A stretch of 23,093 nucleotides of DNA from a virus, in the IMG/VR virus record IMGVR_UViG_3300046009_006870, positions 1-23,093 of that record; one strand, written 5' to 3'. Shown here one piece after another: positions 1-6,973 of the stretch (positions are counted from its first letter, which is position 1; every line of letters starts with the position of its first letter). The notes below the pieces were generated by a model that did no database searches, was not told the DNA's origin, and saw only the letters and a list, made by a program, of their open reading frames with translations. Position numbers and translations under genes: made by a program.

Positions 1-148
1 CACTAGAAGTTTTACCAAAAATAATTTTACCTGCACGAATCCATTTAGTGTTACAAGTATAAAATCTTTTGTTAGAATAAGAATTAACCTCAATCGAAGT
101 ATCAATCTTATCTACTATTTCTTCAAATAAAACACTAATATCTCTCAT
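1..148 (-). CDS. Partial phage protein cut by the left edge
   Basis: The first 49 codons of a gene that continues beyond the left edge. The ATG at 148-146 overlaps the TGA of the upstream connector-like gene (ATGA), so the two are probably translationally coupled. The N-terminus begins MRDISVLFEEIVDKIDTS and is followed by a basic, aromatic stretch (NKRFYTCNTKWIRAGK). I recognise no domain. By position, just after a head-tail connector candidate, a head-completion or neck protein is plausible, but this is inference from gene order only. Confidence 0.6.
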   Translation of the reverse strand, partial: MRDISVLFEEIVDKIDTSIEVNSYSNKRFYTCNTKWIRAGKIIFGKTSS

Positions 149-648
149 ATCCAATAAGCATATTGTTTATTATATCCTCTAAAGTCTGGATAAGTACCTA
201 AGTTTAACATTATATAATCTTGAATAGCGCGATAAGTCTTTACAGATTCATTGTAACGTAAGTATATAGGTGTGTGCGCTGAAATAGGTGTAGAATTCTC
301 TGTAGACTGTTTAACAACTCCTATAGGTGTAGTTTGAGTAACAGAATCCTTCATATACTCAAAATAGATGAATCCTAAGAGCATATCTTTCATTCCCTTA
401 GAGATAAGCAATCTAATATCCATTTCTTCCTTAAAAGGCTCGAATAACTTAGTGAACTTTGCAGTCACTGGCTCGCTGTTAACATCTAAGTCAGCTATAA
501 ATTCATCATAAAGTGTTACACCCAACAGTTCAGTCAGGTATATATCCTCGTATCTGTCAATGTAAGACTGGATATTAGTATTCGCATACATTCCAGTAGA
601 AAGTGCAAACTTTCCAGTAAAATCATTAATCGTTACAAACAACCCCAT
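145..648 (-). CDS. Putative head-tail connector (adaptor) protein
   Basis: A 167-aa protein with an N-terminal half rich in helices (YIDRYEDIYLTELLG around residues 29-43, then a charged helix around 60-90), as in small gp6-like head-tail connectors of siphophages. It lies two genes downstream of the prohead protease, where connectors are usually found. Its start overlaps the upstream 63-aa gene by 23 nt and its stop overlaps the next start (ATGA), so it sits in a tight operon. I recognise no catalytic motif. The assignment rests on size, helical character and position. It could also be another head-completion protein. Confidence 0.55.
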   Translation of the reverse strand: MGLFVTINDFTGKFALSTGMYANTNIQSYIDRYEDIYLTELLGVTLYDEFIADLDVNSEPVTAKFTKLFEPFKEEMDIRLLISKGMKDMLLGFIYFEYMKDSVTQTTPIGVVKQSTENSTPISAHTPIYLRYNESVKTYRAIQDYIMLNLGTYPDFRGYNKQYAYWI

Positions 649-817
649 AACCTTGCTCTAAAAAGATATTTGCGTGTTCACCAGAAATAACTACTACCTC
701 ACCTTCTTGATTGAATGGTGCTTTAGCGTTAAAAGAAAATTTAACTAATTCTTTGTTATCAAACTTTTCATTTAAAACAACTTTAGCCTCTTTAGTAGTA
801 CGTTTTACTTTTTCCAT
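626..817 (-). CDS. Small protein of the head module, unknown function
   Basis: A 63-aa protein with a lysine-rich N-terminus (MEKVKRTTKEAKVVLNEKFD) and a C-terminus ending HANIFLEQGYGVVCND. Short proteins ending in a similar 'G-Y/F-V' tail are common beside capsid genes in tailed phages, but I cannot name a family. It starts 5 nt after the protease stop and overlaps the connector start by 23 nt. In HK97-like modules the major capsid gene normally occupies this slot, and this protein is far too small to be one. Confidence 0.6.
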   Translation of the reverse strand: MEKVKRTTKEAKVVLNEKFDNKELVKFSFNAKAPFNQEGEVVVISGEHANIFLEQGYGVVCND

Positions 818-821
818 GTTA

Positions 822-1586
822 TTATTTAATATTAGTTACAACTTTACTCCAATCAAAAGATTTTTCTTCTTCTGTAGGTTCGATTATTTTTTTAACGTCT
901 AATGCTTCTACATTTAAACTTGCTATTTCAGATAATTGAGCAACTAAGAACTTATGTCTCATTTCAAGTGAATATAAACTATCATCTGTACGACTTCCGT
1001 TACCTAATGCTTTAATTATAGTGTCCATTTCTTTTGTGATAGTAGTGATAATCTTAGATTTTTCTTCTGATTTACCAACTTCTAATACTGGAGTCATTTC
1101 GTTAGCACCGAAAGTAACTGCTGAACCTTCCCATAATGCAACTTCTGAAACTAAGTAATATCCACCACCATCTTTTGTTTCGTCTTCAATCCACTTAATC
1201 TTATCAGCTAGATATTTAAAACCAATAGAATGCTCACGGATAATTCCATCTTGATAATCACATAAAGCGTCATTACCTAAGGTAGAACTTCCAAGTTCAC
1301 CTACAGCATATAATCCGTTTTCGTCTTCCTTAAGTTCAACGAACTTTCCTATTTGCATTTTCCAATCATGGTGTCTTAGGAAAGCAATTTTTCTATTTGA
1401 AGAAGAGTCACAACCTCTTTCTTGTAAAGATTTAGAAAAGGCACCTTTTACAATCATATCTTGGTCGGAATCAATGTTCCCAAAATGTGCTAAATACATT
1501 GCTACCTTACGTGATTTAGTGTCAACATCCTTAATTTCTAAAGAATGTGATTTAATTTTATAGGTAGAATTAAGTTTATTATTCAT
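822..1586 (-). CDS. HK97-family prohead protease
   Basis: A 254-aa protein with the features of phage prohead serine proteases (peptidase U35 type). Near the start is the stretch NIDSDQDMIVKGAF (about 37-50). FLRHHDW (69-75) supplies the conserved His, and IREHSIGFKYL (116-126) the H-x-S-x-G-F motif with the probable catalytic Ser120. The C-terminal 80 residues look helical and could act as a built-in scaffold, which is inference. In this family the enzyme processes the capsid precursor during head assembly. The ATG at 1586 lies about 21 nt downstream of a TACATTTG -7 element. It is transcribed away from the portal gene, which is unusual. Confidence 0.88.
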   Translation of the reverse strand: MNNKLNSTYKIKSHSLEIKDVDTKSRKVAMYLAHFGNIDSDQDMIVKGAFSKSLQERGCDSSSNRKIAFLRHHDWKMQIGKFVELKEDENGLYAVGELGSSTLGNDALCDYQDGIIREHSIGFKYLADKIKWIEDETKDGGGYYLVSEVALWEGSAVTFGANEMTPVLEVGKSEEKSKIITTITKEMDTIIKALGNGSRTDDSLYSLEMRHKFLVAQLSEIASLNVEALDVKKIIEPTEEEKSFDWSKVVTNIK

Positions 1587-1593
1587 ATTTACT

Positions 1594-1601
1594 TAAATTT
1601 G
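1594..1601 (+). promoter_or_regulatory. Plus-strand -7 promoter element for the portal gene
   Basis: TAAATTTG matches the Bacteroidota -7 consensus TAnnTTTG. It ends 25 nt before the ATG at 1626, like the 21-25 nt seen at other short-leader promoters here. No good TTG box is visible at the -33 position. It interlocks with an opposing element at 1607-1614. Confidence 0.55.
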
Positions 1602-1606
1602 TTGTA

Positions 1607-1614
1607 CAAATGTA
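1607..1614 (-). promoter_or_regulatory. Minus-strand -7 promoter element for the protease operon
   Basis: On the minus strand this reads TACATTTG, matching TAnnTTTG, and it ends 21 nt before the protease ATG. Together with the plus-strand element it forms the inverted repeat ATTTG-TTGTA-CAAAT, so the two transcription starts would be only a few bases apart and each transcript would run through the other promoter. Confidence 0.55.
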
Positions 1615-1625
1615 AAAAAATTATT

Positions 1626-2855
1626 ATGAGTAACCCTTCTTTTTGGAATGCTTTTTTCGGAACACCTATAAATAATAATCAACTTAGGGAAATAAATACC
1701 CTATTAGATACAAATAGAGCATATCAACATGACTTCTATGGTAAGAAAGTGCCTATCTGGATGAATACTGAAAAACCATTTCAAGCATACGTTGAAATAC
1801 CAGAATTAAGAACTGTTGTCGATAAAAAGGCTCAAATGCTTTCACAAGGTCGTCCAAGGCTTGTAAAAGAGGATGGAACGGAAGTAGAAAAACATTGGGT
1901 ACTTGATTTGATTAAAAATCCTAATCCAATGCAAACTTGGCAAGACGTTATGTATTCTATATCTGTAAATGATAGTTTATTTTCAACTGCTTTATGTTAT
2001 GCGCCAAGAAGAAGTTTCGGAATAGTTAATTTATTTGTTCCACTTGCTAGACATAAGGTTCAAATCAATACTTCGGGTCGTACTCTTAAACAAATGGATA
2101 AAGGTGGTCTTATTAAAGATTATACTTATAACTATGAAGGTGAAAAGCCAGAAACATTAACAAATGAAGAAGTTGTTATCATTCAAACTACGGATGGTGT
2201 TAATATTTTAGATTCTATATCAAGAATTGAGTCTTTAAAGTACCCATTATCTAATATTAAGGCACAATACAATAAACGTAACATACTTTTAGAGAACATT
2301 GGTGCTATTGGTATCTTATCTGCTTCAAACTCTGACTTAGGTGGTGCTTTACCAATGAGTCCAGAAGAAAAAGAACAAATACGTAAAGATTGGTATAACA
2401 GAAGTAAAGATGAGATTATTATTTCTGAAAACGATGTTAAGTGGACACCAATGTCTTATCCCACTAAGGATTTAATGTTGTTTGATGAACTTAAAGCTGA
2501 TAAACTTGCTATTATAGACGCTTTTGGTCTTAACTACTATATTTTCTCTAATGAAAGTGGTTCGACTTACTCCAACGTTAATTATGGTGAGAGATTGTGT
2601 TACACTTCTACTATCATTCCAGAAGCTGAAAGAATTTACAATAATATTACTGAACAATTAGGATTAGATAAAGAAGGATTGAGATTAGTTGCTGATTATA
2701 CTCATTTACCAGTTCTACAGAATGATATACTTCAAGAAAGTCAATCTATAGATTACAGAGCATCTGCTTTAATCAAAATAGAAAATGAAATAGGAATTAC
2801 TTTAACTGATGATGAAAAAAAGATATTCCTTGGATTGAAAAAAGGAATTAAATAG
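1626..2855 (+). CDS. HK97-type phage portal protein, inverted relative to its neighbours
   Basis: A 409-aa protein starting MSNPSFWNAFFGTP. It has the organisation of HK97-family portals: an N-terminal aromatic segment, a helix with ELRTVVDKKAQMLSQGR (about 49-65), then LIKNPNPMQTWQDVMYSI, which resembles the 'L...PNP.M...' region of portals, and a late segment NYYIFSNESGSTYSNVNYGE. Portals form the dodecameric DNA gate of the head. A TTG 27 nt upstream keeps the frame open, but the ATG at 1626 fits the promoter spacing better. It is the only confident plus-strand gene in the window, and is followed by its own terminator. Confidence 0.85.
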   Translation: MSNPSFWNAFFGTPINNNQLREINTLLDTNRAYQHDFYGKKVPIWMNTEKPFQAYVEIPELRTVVDKKAQMLSQGRPRLVKEDGTEVEKHWVLDLIKNPNPMQTWQDVMYSISVNDSLFSTALCYAPRRSFGIVNLFVPLARHKVQINTSGRTLKQMDKGGLIKDYTYNYEGEKPETLTNEEVVIIQTTDGVNILDSISRIESLKYPLSNIKAQYNKRNILLENIGAIGILSASNSDLGGALPMSPEEKEQIRKDWYNRSKDEIIISENDVKWTPMSYPTKDLMLFDELKADKLAIIDAFGLNYYIFSNESGSTYSNVNYGERLCYTSTIIPEAERIYNNITEQLGLDKEGLRLVADYTHLPVLQNDILQESQSIDYRASALIKIENEIGITLTDDEKKIFLGLKKGIK

Positions 2856-2877
2856 GTATCATACTACCTTTATTTTT

Positions 2878-2908
2878 AAGACTCGACTAATAATCGGGTC
2901 TTTTTTTT
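2878..2908 (+). terminator. Rho-independent terminator of the portal gene
   Basis: The stem GACTCGA (2880-2886) pairs with TCGGGTC (2894-2900), with one G-U, across a 7-nt loop, and eight T follow. It lies 25 nt after the portal stop codon. Confidence 0.85.
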
Positions 2909-2915
2909 GTGCATT

Positions 2916-2952
2916 AAAAAAGCCCTCAAGCCAAATAAATAGCGAGAGGGCT
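2916..2952 (-). terminator. Minus-strand terminator downstream of the large terminase
   Basis: On the minus strand AGCCCTC pairs perfectly with GAGGGCT (plus 2946-2952 and 2921-2927) across an 18-nt loop, followed by six T. It insulates the convergent terminase and portal genes and would also end the small transcript proposed from 3015. Confidence 0.85.
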
Positions 2953-3009
2953 GAAAAAAGAATCAAAAGTAGTTAGCACCGAAAGAAAAGAAAGAAAAGC
3001 ACTAATAAC
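2916..3009 (-). ncRNA. Candidate small RNA between terminase and portal
   Basis: A promoter at 3015-3042 fires into a stretch with no ORF that ends at the terminator at 2916-2952, predicting an RNA of about 95 nt. The RNA has a pyrimidine-rich middle made of repeated CTTTTCTTT units and a 3' terminator hairpin. A weak 5' pairing AGTTA/TAACT is possible. No known RNA family is recognised. It could instead be only an extended 3' UTR of the terminase transcript. Confidence 0.4.
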
Positions 3010-3014
3010 TTGCA

Positions 3015-3042
3015 CAAATATACTCTTTTTTTATATATCCAA
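3015..3042 (-). promoter_or_regulatory. Promoter at the 3' end of the terminase gene
   Basis: The minus strand has TTG (3042-3040), a 17-nt spacer, then TATATTTG (3022-3015), a strong match to TTG-N17-23-TAnnTTTG. The -33 box lies inside the last codons of the large terminase, and no minus-strand gene follows before the terminator. Confidence 0.55.
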
Positions 3043-4467
3043 CCTTTTAAATAAAGATTTAATTAACATTGATAATCCTGCTAGACAATCTGGAGCATCA
3101 TCATTTTTCATTTTACCTTCCTTACTAAAAGATAGTAGGTTTGTCATAAACTGGTGATAATCGTTGTTATTCTCATATTTTACGAAAACAAAGGCATTAT
3201 TTATACTTGCAGATTGCATAATTATTCTAGTCATTTTATTTTGTGTGTTATGCACTTGTAAAATCTTCGTTCTAGTTTGTTTTTGAAGTGTTCTAGCAAA
3301 GACCGCGCCCATTGCGTTACTTTCTACGCGACAATAAGACGTTCTGTATCTATTTAACTTCTCTGCAATCAAAGGAATAGTTACATCGGTATTATTTTTG
3401 TTAAAACAATAATCTGCAATGTAAATTGTACCATCAATAATAACAGCAAGTGCCATAGCTGTGTAATCTGCACCTTGGTCTGATACATCGACGTAAGCAA
3501 TACTTCCTGCACTTCTACCCTTGATAAGATTAAAGTCTGCTTCACTAATAGTACGTAAGTTAGAGAATAAACGACCTTTTAAATCGACTGGTTCTTGCAT
3601 ATACTCCGCACTCCAAATATCTGGATTGATTTTCTTACGAATCATTTTATATTGCTCTGTAGACATTACATCAGCACAAAAAGTTTCTTCATTCGCATCA
3701 AGTGCAGGAATAACAATAGATTCATCATAACTACCTTCTTGAAAATTCTTACCTATAACATCGTTTGTCGACCATCTTGTACCAATATCAATCTTAGCAC
3801 ACGTTCGTTCAAGACGTGAGTCGTGAGTACCTTCTTTCCATTGTAAAACTCTGTCATTGGTAACATCAGATAGTGCATCTTCAATACCACGATACAAGTC
3901 ATCGGTAATAGCAAGTTTTGTAGCACCAAAACCGATAATTGTTCCACCTACACCAGCACCAAAGTAACCTACTTGACGAGATTGGTTAGTATTCCAACCA
4001 TTAAGGTTTGCTTTATCATTGGAAATAGTTACTTCTGGAAATACGGAGTTAAACTTTTCTGATTTTAACACTTGACGTACATCGTAAGAGAACTTTTGAT
4101 ATAGAGTTCCAGTACAAGTATTACGCATAACAGATTCAGAAGGATTCCTACCTAAAGTCCAAGCACAGAATAATGTTGTTATATATGATTTTCCTCCCCT
4201 TGGTGGAACTGATACAGATAAGGAGTTAATCTTACCTTCCTCGATTCTTTGGAAGGCTCTAGCGACACGTTGTAAGAATTTACGTTTAAGAAAAAAGTCT
4301 TTATCATAAAACTTACAAAACTCCCAGAAATCATCTTTACCTAACTTGGCTCTAAGATGGTATTCCAGAACTTTCTTCGCTTCTTCCTTCGTCGCTATCT
4401 TCTGTTCCTGCTCCGAGTGCAAGTTCTTGTTCTCTAAAGTAGTCTGGTTCGTCATCGTCATCGTCAT
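3031..4467 (-). CDS. terL: Terminase large subunit
   Basis: A 478-aa DNA-packaging motor with an N-terminal ATPase and a C-terminal nuclease. Walker A is PPRGGKS (88-94). Walker B is LAITDD (185-190). The RNase H-like nuclease shows YVDVSDQGADYTAM with Asp327, RVESNAMG with Glu382, and NDDAPDCLAG with Asp residues at 456-460. The N-terminus reads MTMTMT because of an (ATGACG)3 repeat, giving three possible in-frame starts (4467, 4461, 4455). All of them overlap the end of the small-subunit gene by more than 100 nt in another frame. It is the last gene of its operon. Confidence 0.92.
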   Translation of the reverse strand: MTMTMTNQTTLENKNLHSEQEQKIATKEEAKKVLEYHLRAKLGKDDFWEFCKFYDKDFFLKRKFLQRVARAFQRIEEGKINSLSVSVPPRGGKSYITTLFCAWTLGRNPSESVMRNTCTGTLYQKFSYDVRQVLKSEKFNSVFPEVTISNDKANLNGWNTNQSRQVGYFGAGVGGTIIGFGATKLAITDDLYRGIEDALSDVTNDRVLQWKEGTHDSRLERTCAKIDIGTRWSTNDVIGKNFQEGSYDESIVIPALDANEETFCADVMSTEQYKMIRKKINPDIWSAEYMQEPVDLKGRLFSNLRTISEADFNLIKGRSAGSIAYVDVSDQGADYTAMALAVIIDGTIYIADYCFNKNNTDVTIPLIAEKLNRYRTSYCRVESNAMGAVFARTLQKQTRTKILQVHNTQNKMTRIIMQSASINNAFVFVKYENNNDYHQFMTNLLSFSKEGKMKNDDAPDCLAGLSMLIKSLFKRLDI

Positions 4468-5053
4468 TTAATAGTGCTTTAATATCTTCTTCTGAAAAAT
4501 TGCTAATATCAACTGTTACGTTTTTACTCTCAACTTCTTGTGCGTGAGGTTTATACGCATTATCCATCAATGCTTTATAGGCATTTACATCACCTTTTAG
4601 TGCTTTCTGTAATATTGCTAAAGTCATTTGATATTCTATAGGAATATATGACTCAATACCAGTAATAGGGTCTTTTCCCCATCGTGTAGCTTCTAAAATA
4701 GCACGAACAACTGTACTTCTATTCAATCTACCTTTAGGTCTACCGTGACCTCTTTTGGGTACATCAACTTGTTCAACTTGAATAGGCTCTGGTTCTTTTT
4801 CTAATTTTTCCAATTCTTTTCGCGGTGTTACGTGTCTTTTAGGATAAAGTGCATCTTTTATCTCATCTTCGCTGTATTTATTACGAAATTTAACCTTTTC
4901 AATGAAAGTAAGTCCTTCATCACCTCGTTTTTTAGGCTTTATAACGTATTTACCACGCTTAGTTCCTGCCTTTACACCTCTTGAATCAGGCGCTTTCTTC
5001 TTAGGTCTGCCAAGTTTAGGCTTTAAAGGGTCGTGTTCTTTGTCTTTTTCCAT
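4352..5053 (-). CDS. terS: Probable terminase small subunit
   Basis: A 233-aa protein. The N-terminal half is very basic and disordered-looking (GRPKKKAPDSRG, then KPKKRGDEG). The centre has the DNA-binding-like RGHGRPKGRLNRSTVVRAI and the helical LAILQKALKGDVNAYKALMDNAYK, as in DUF5681-like small terminases. The C-terminal tail is acidic (LNDDDDDEPDYFREQE). Its position immediately before the large subunit supports the call. The last 116 nt are shared with the start of the large-subunit gene in a different frame. Small terminases recognise phage DNA for packaging. The role rests on position and overall architecture. Confidence 0.72.
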   Translation of the reverse strand: MEKDKEHDPLKPKLGRPKKKAPDSRGVKAGTKRGKYVIKPKKRGDEGLTFIEKVKFRNKYSEDEIKDALYPKRHVTPRKELEKLEKEPEPIQVEQVDVPKRGHGRPKGRLNRSTVVRAILEATRWGKDPITGIESYIPIEYQMTLAILQKALKGDVNAYKALMDNAYKPHAQEVESKNVTVDISNFSEEDIKALLNDDDDDEPDYFREQELALGAGTEDSDEGRSEESSGIPS

Positions 5054-5325
5054 TAGAATAAATCAATTAATTTGTCTGCTTGAATAACATTCGTTTCGTA
5101 TTTACCTCTGCCAGACTTAGTTTTTAATCCAAGGTTAAACTTTTCACGAATTAACTCGTCTTGTTCTTCGTTGGTACAAATAACTATGAAGTGTGAACGT
5201 TGTTCTGTAGGTTCTTTTTGTGGTTCAAACATATTATCGAATGAATCAAAAACCATTTCATCTAACTGAATATCTAAGTTCAGTTCGTCTAGTGAAAAAC
5301 TACCAAAACTTAAATCACCTTCCAT
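5053..5325 (-). CDS. Hypothetical protein upstream of the terminase
   Basis: A 90-aa protein from the ATG at 5325 (MEGDLSFGSFSLDEL). An upstream ATG at 5367 would add 14 residues and lengthen the overlap with the preceding gene. The N-terminal half is acidic (LDELNLDIQLDEMVFDSFDN). The C-terminal half holds HFIVICTNEEQDELIREKF, a strand-helix pattern. I do not recognise the family. It is joined to the small terminase gene by a 1-nt overlap, so it may serve packaging or regulation, which is inference. Confidence 0.6.
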   Translation of the reverse strand: MEGDLSFGSFSLDELNLDIQLDEMVFDSFDNMFEPQKEPTEQRSHFIVICTNEEQDELIREKFNLGLKTKSGRGKYETNVIQADKLIDLF

Positions 5326-5510
5326 AGTTTCAATGCGATTGTTACGATTAGTACCAACATGAAGCAAGAGGTTACGATAACCTCGAACCTCTTGTCTTTT
5401 TTTAGTTGCTTACGAACTTTGTTATTATGTACTTTAACAATCTTTTCACGTTTTACTGGATTCTGTAAATCACGTTTTAATTGTCTTTTTTGTTTTCTAG
5501 CGTAACTCAT
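5310..5510 (-). CDS. Small basic single-pass membrane protein
   Basis: A 66-aa protein with a highly basic N-terminal 43 residues (MSYARKQKRQLKRDLQNPVK) followed by one hydrophobic helix, VIVTSCFMLVLIVTIALKLW (about 44-63). The topology would leave the basic part in the cytoplasm. It overlaps both neighbours. No family recognised. Confidence 0.65.
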   Translation of the reverse strand: MSYARKQKRQLKRDLQNPVKREKIVKVHNNKVRKQLKKDKRFEVIVTSCFMLVLIVTIALKLWKVI

Positions 5511-6087
5511 TTCTTAGTTTTTTAGCTTTTTCGTCATACCACTTAGCTTTCTCTAATTCACGTTCTATAGGTTGCTCTGGCTTCGTTCCTGCTCTCATTC
5601 TGTATTTAAAAGCTGTCATTTCACAATGCGCAATTAATGCTTCCGTACCCCATAAAAGTTTCATCATGTCAATTACTTCCATGCTACCACGTTTGTAGTG
5701 TTCTGGATTCACGAAGTCGTATTCCTCTTTTTGGTCTAAGTTGTTAAGATTATCTAGTTTTTCAGTTATTTTATCTTTACTCATTGTTCTAAAAAATTCA
5801 GTTGTGAAAGTATTTATACCTTCAATTTTACCACCACTTTTACATTCTATAAGTTCACCAAGGAAATTTTCATAATCATCACCTAAAAAATGGTAGAATT
5901 TAACTAGAAAGTTTTCGGATTCTAATAAGTCGCCACATTTAGGTTCAAACTTTATGTAATATGTTTCAAACTTATCTTTACTTATACAGTGGTTATGTAA
6001 GCCTATTCTTAATCCTACGAAACCATCAGTAGTATAGCCTACAAATTTGCAAGCTACACCAGTATCTTTATGTTGATATATTCCCAT
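5497..6087 (-). CDS. DUF3310-domain protein
   Basis: A 196-aa protein whose C-terminal ~70 residues match DUF3310, a domain common in phages and present in the T7 gp1.7 nucleotide kinase. The visible pattern is NPEHYKRG (127-134), MEVIDMM (136-142), a helix ending KYRMRAGTK (161-169), and ELEKAKWYDEKA. The N-terminal ~110 residues (GIYQHKDTGVACKF...) are unrecognised and make the protein longer than a bare DUF3310 protein. The start codon overlaps the stop of the MazG-like gene by one base, pairing two nucleotide-metabolism candidates. Confidence 0.78.
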   Translation of the reverse strand: MGIYQHKDTGVACKFVGYTTDGFVGLRIGLHNHCISKDKFETYYIKFEPKCGDLLESENFLVKFYHFLGDDYENFLGELIECKSGGKIEGINTFTTEFFRTMSKDKITEKLDNLNNLDQKEEYDFVNPEHYKRGSMEVIDMMKLLWGTEALIAHCEMTAFKYRMRAGTKPEQPIERELEKAKWYDEKAKKLRNELR

Positions 6088-6374
6088 TAGTCCTTGATAA
6101 AAGTTCCCGCGATTGTACTTCCCGTGCGATTTTTTATCTCGTCATAAGCACACTCTACACACGTAGCTAAGTCAAATCCTAATTGTTCAGCTAATATTGT
6201 AAGTACGATTACACAGTCGCCTAAGCCATCGATAATTTCAGCTTTATTATCATCTAACATTGCAACGTACAATTCATTACTTTCTTCTTGTAGTTTAGAA
6301 TATTGCTTAAATCTATTTTCGTATTTCAATAAATTTTTATTGTCAGCCCATTCTAATATTTCTTTCTTTCTCAT
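6087..6374 (-). CDS. MazG-like nucleotide pyrophosphohydrolase
   Basis: A 95-aa all-alpha protein with the metal-binding pattern of MazG-type NTP pyrophosphatases: E31xxE34 in LQEESNEL, then E46xxD49 and D53 in AEIIDGLGDCVIVL. A final helix contains AYDEIKNRTG. Such enzymes hydrolyse nucleoside triphosphates to monophosphates, and phage versions may alter nucleotide or alarmone pools. The length is right for a single-domain phage member. It is joined to the DUF3310 gene (TAATG-type overlap). Confidence 0.82.
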   Translation of the reverse strand: MRKKEILEWADNKNLLKYENRFKQYSKLQEESNELYVAMLDDNKAEIIDGLGDCVIVLTILAEQLGFDLATCVECAYDEIKNRTGSTIAGTFIKD

Positions 6375-6379
6375 TGTTT

Positions 6380-6517
6380 TTAATTTAAATCGTCATTTAA
6401 CATATTCATTTGTTTTCTTAGCTTTCTATAGAAGTTAAACACTCCTTTTCTATTCTCACGAAATCTAAATCGTATCGCGAATAGTTCACGCTTTGATAGT
6501 TTCACTAGAATATCCAT
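6380..6517 (-). CDS. Small basic protein, 45 aa
   Basis: Begins MDILVKLSKRELFAIRFRFR and is strongly basic through RKGVFNFYRKLRKQMNM, ending NDDLN. Its start overlaps the upstream membrane-protein gene by 13 nt and its stop is followed 5 nt later by the MazG-like start, so it fills what would otherwise be a gap in a compact operon. Unrecognised. The positive charge could suit nucleic-acid binding. Confidence 0.5.
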   Translation of the reverse strand: MDILVKLSKRELFAIRFRFRENRKGVFNFYRKLRKQMNMLNDDLN

Positions 6518-6726
6518 TTAAAGATTAATAACACAACCAAAGCAAATGTTACTCTGATTACACTCTCTACTATCATATCATTCTTTCTTAACCATTGCAT
6601 AAGTGATTCAGTCTTTAACCAAACAAATGGTACAACTACTAATCTATCTGCAACGAATACAGAAAACATTATCGGCATCAATAAGACACCGATAAATAAT
6701 TTAAAACCTTTTTTAAACTTACTCAT
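6505..6726 (-). CDS. Small two-helix membrane protein
   Basis: A 73-aa protein with two hydrophobic segments, about residues 10-37 (LFIGVLLMPIMFSVFVADRL and on) and 56-73 (VIRVTFALVVLLIFKWIF), joined by a charged loop. The basic start MSKFKKGFK suggests the N-terminus is inside. It overlaps its upstream neighbour by 4 nt. The function is unknown. A holin is possible from topology, but the location in a metabolic/packaging operon does not favour it. Confidence 0.65.
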   Translation of the reverse strand: MSKFKKGFKLFIGVLLMPIMFSVFVADRLVVVPFVWLKTESLMQWLRKNDMIVESVIRVTFALVVLLIFKWIF

Positions 6727-6971
6727 TCTATTTTTATGAATTTAATTTCTACTATGTGATTTAAGTTTATTCCTTGATTGTGCGTTTGTTCTTCTGCTAA
6801 CTCTCCGTTGTAGCAATTAATCTCTCTATAACAACGATGAATTGAGTTTGGAGTAAAATAATCAAATACTCTTTCCTCTGGAGATTCCCATGATTTAATA
6901 CCTACCAGACTAACTCTAGTCATAATTCTTACATCGTTAGTAAGTATCAAACAAACAATATAATCAGTCAT
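6723..6971 (-). CDS. Hypothetical protein, 82 aa
   Basis: Begins MTDYIVCLILTNDVRIMTRV and ends NHIVEIKFIKIE, with strand-like segments at both ends and a central FDYFTPNSIHRCYREINCYN. No motif recognised. It lies 2 nt after the DUF3127 gene and overlaps the next start by 4 nt, so it belongs to the same operon. Confidence 0.6.
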   Translation of the reverse strand: MTDYIVCLILTNDVRIMTRVSLVGIKSWESPEERVFDYFTPNSIHRCYREINCYNGELAEEQTHNQGINLNHIVEIKFIKIE

Positions 6972-6973
6972 GA

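Noticed and set aside
1860-1920. Shared peptide KHWVLD in the portal and in the broken HTH gene
   Set aside because: The six identical residues are followed by unrelated sequence in both, and the DNA differs. Probably coincidence.
2929-2945. Pairing between the loop of the 2916-2952 terminator and the upstream RNA, to make a third pseudoknot
   Set aside because: I looked for upstream complements of the loop and found none of useful length, so the orphan RNA does not share the topology of the other two.
1587-2960. Invertible portal cassette flanked by inverted repeats
   Set aside because: I compared the flanks at 1587-1625 and 2860-2960 and saw no matching inverted repeats, and no invertase gene is in the window.
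3595-3819. Plus-strand frames opposite the large terminase
   Set aside because: Shadows of the terminase coding strand with no start context or motif.
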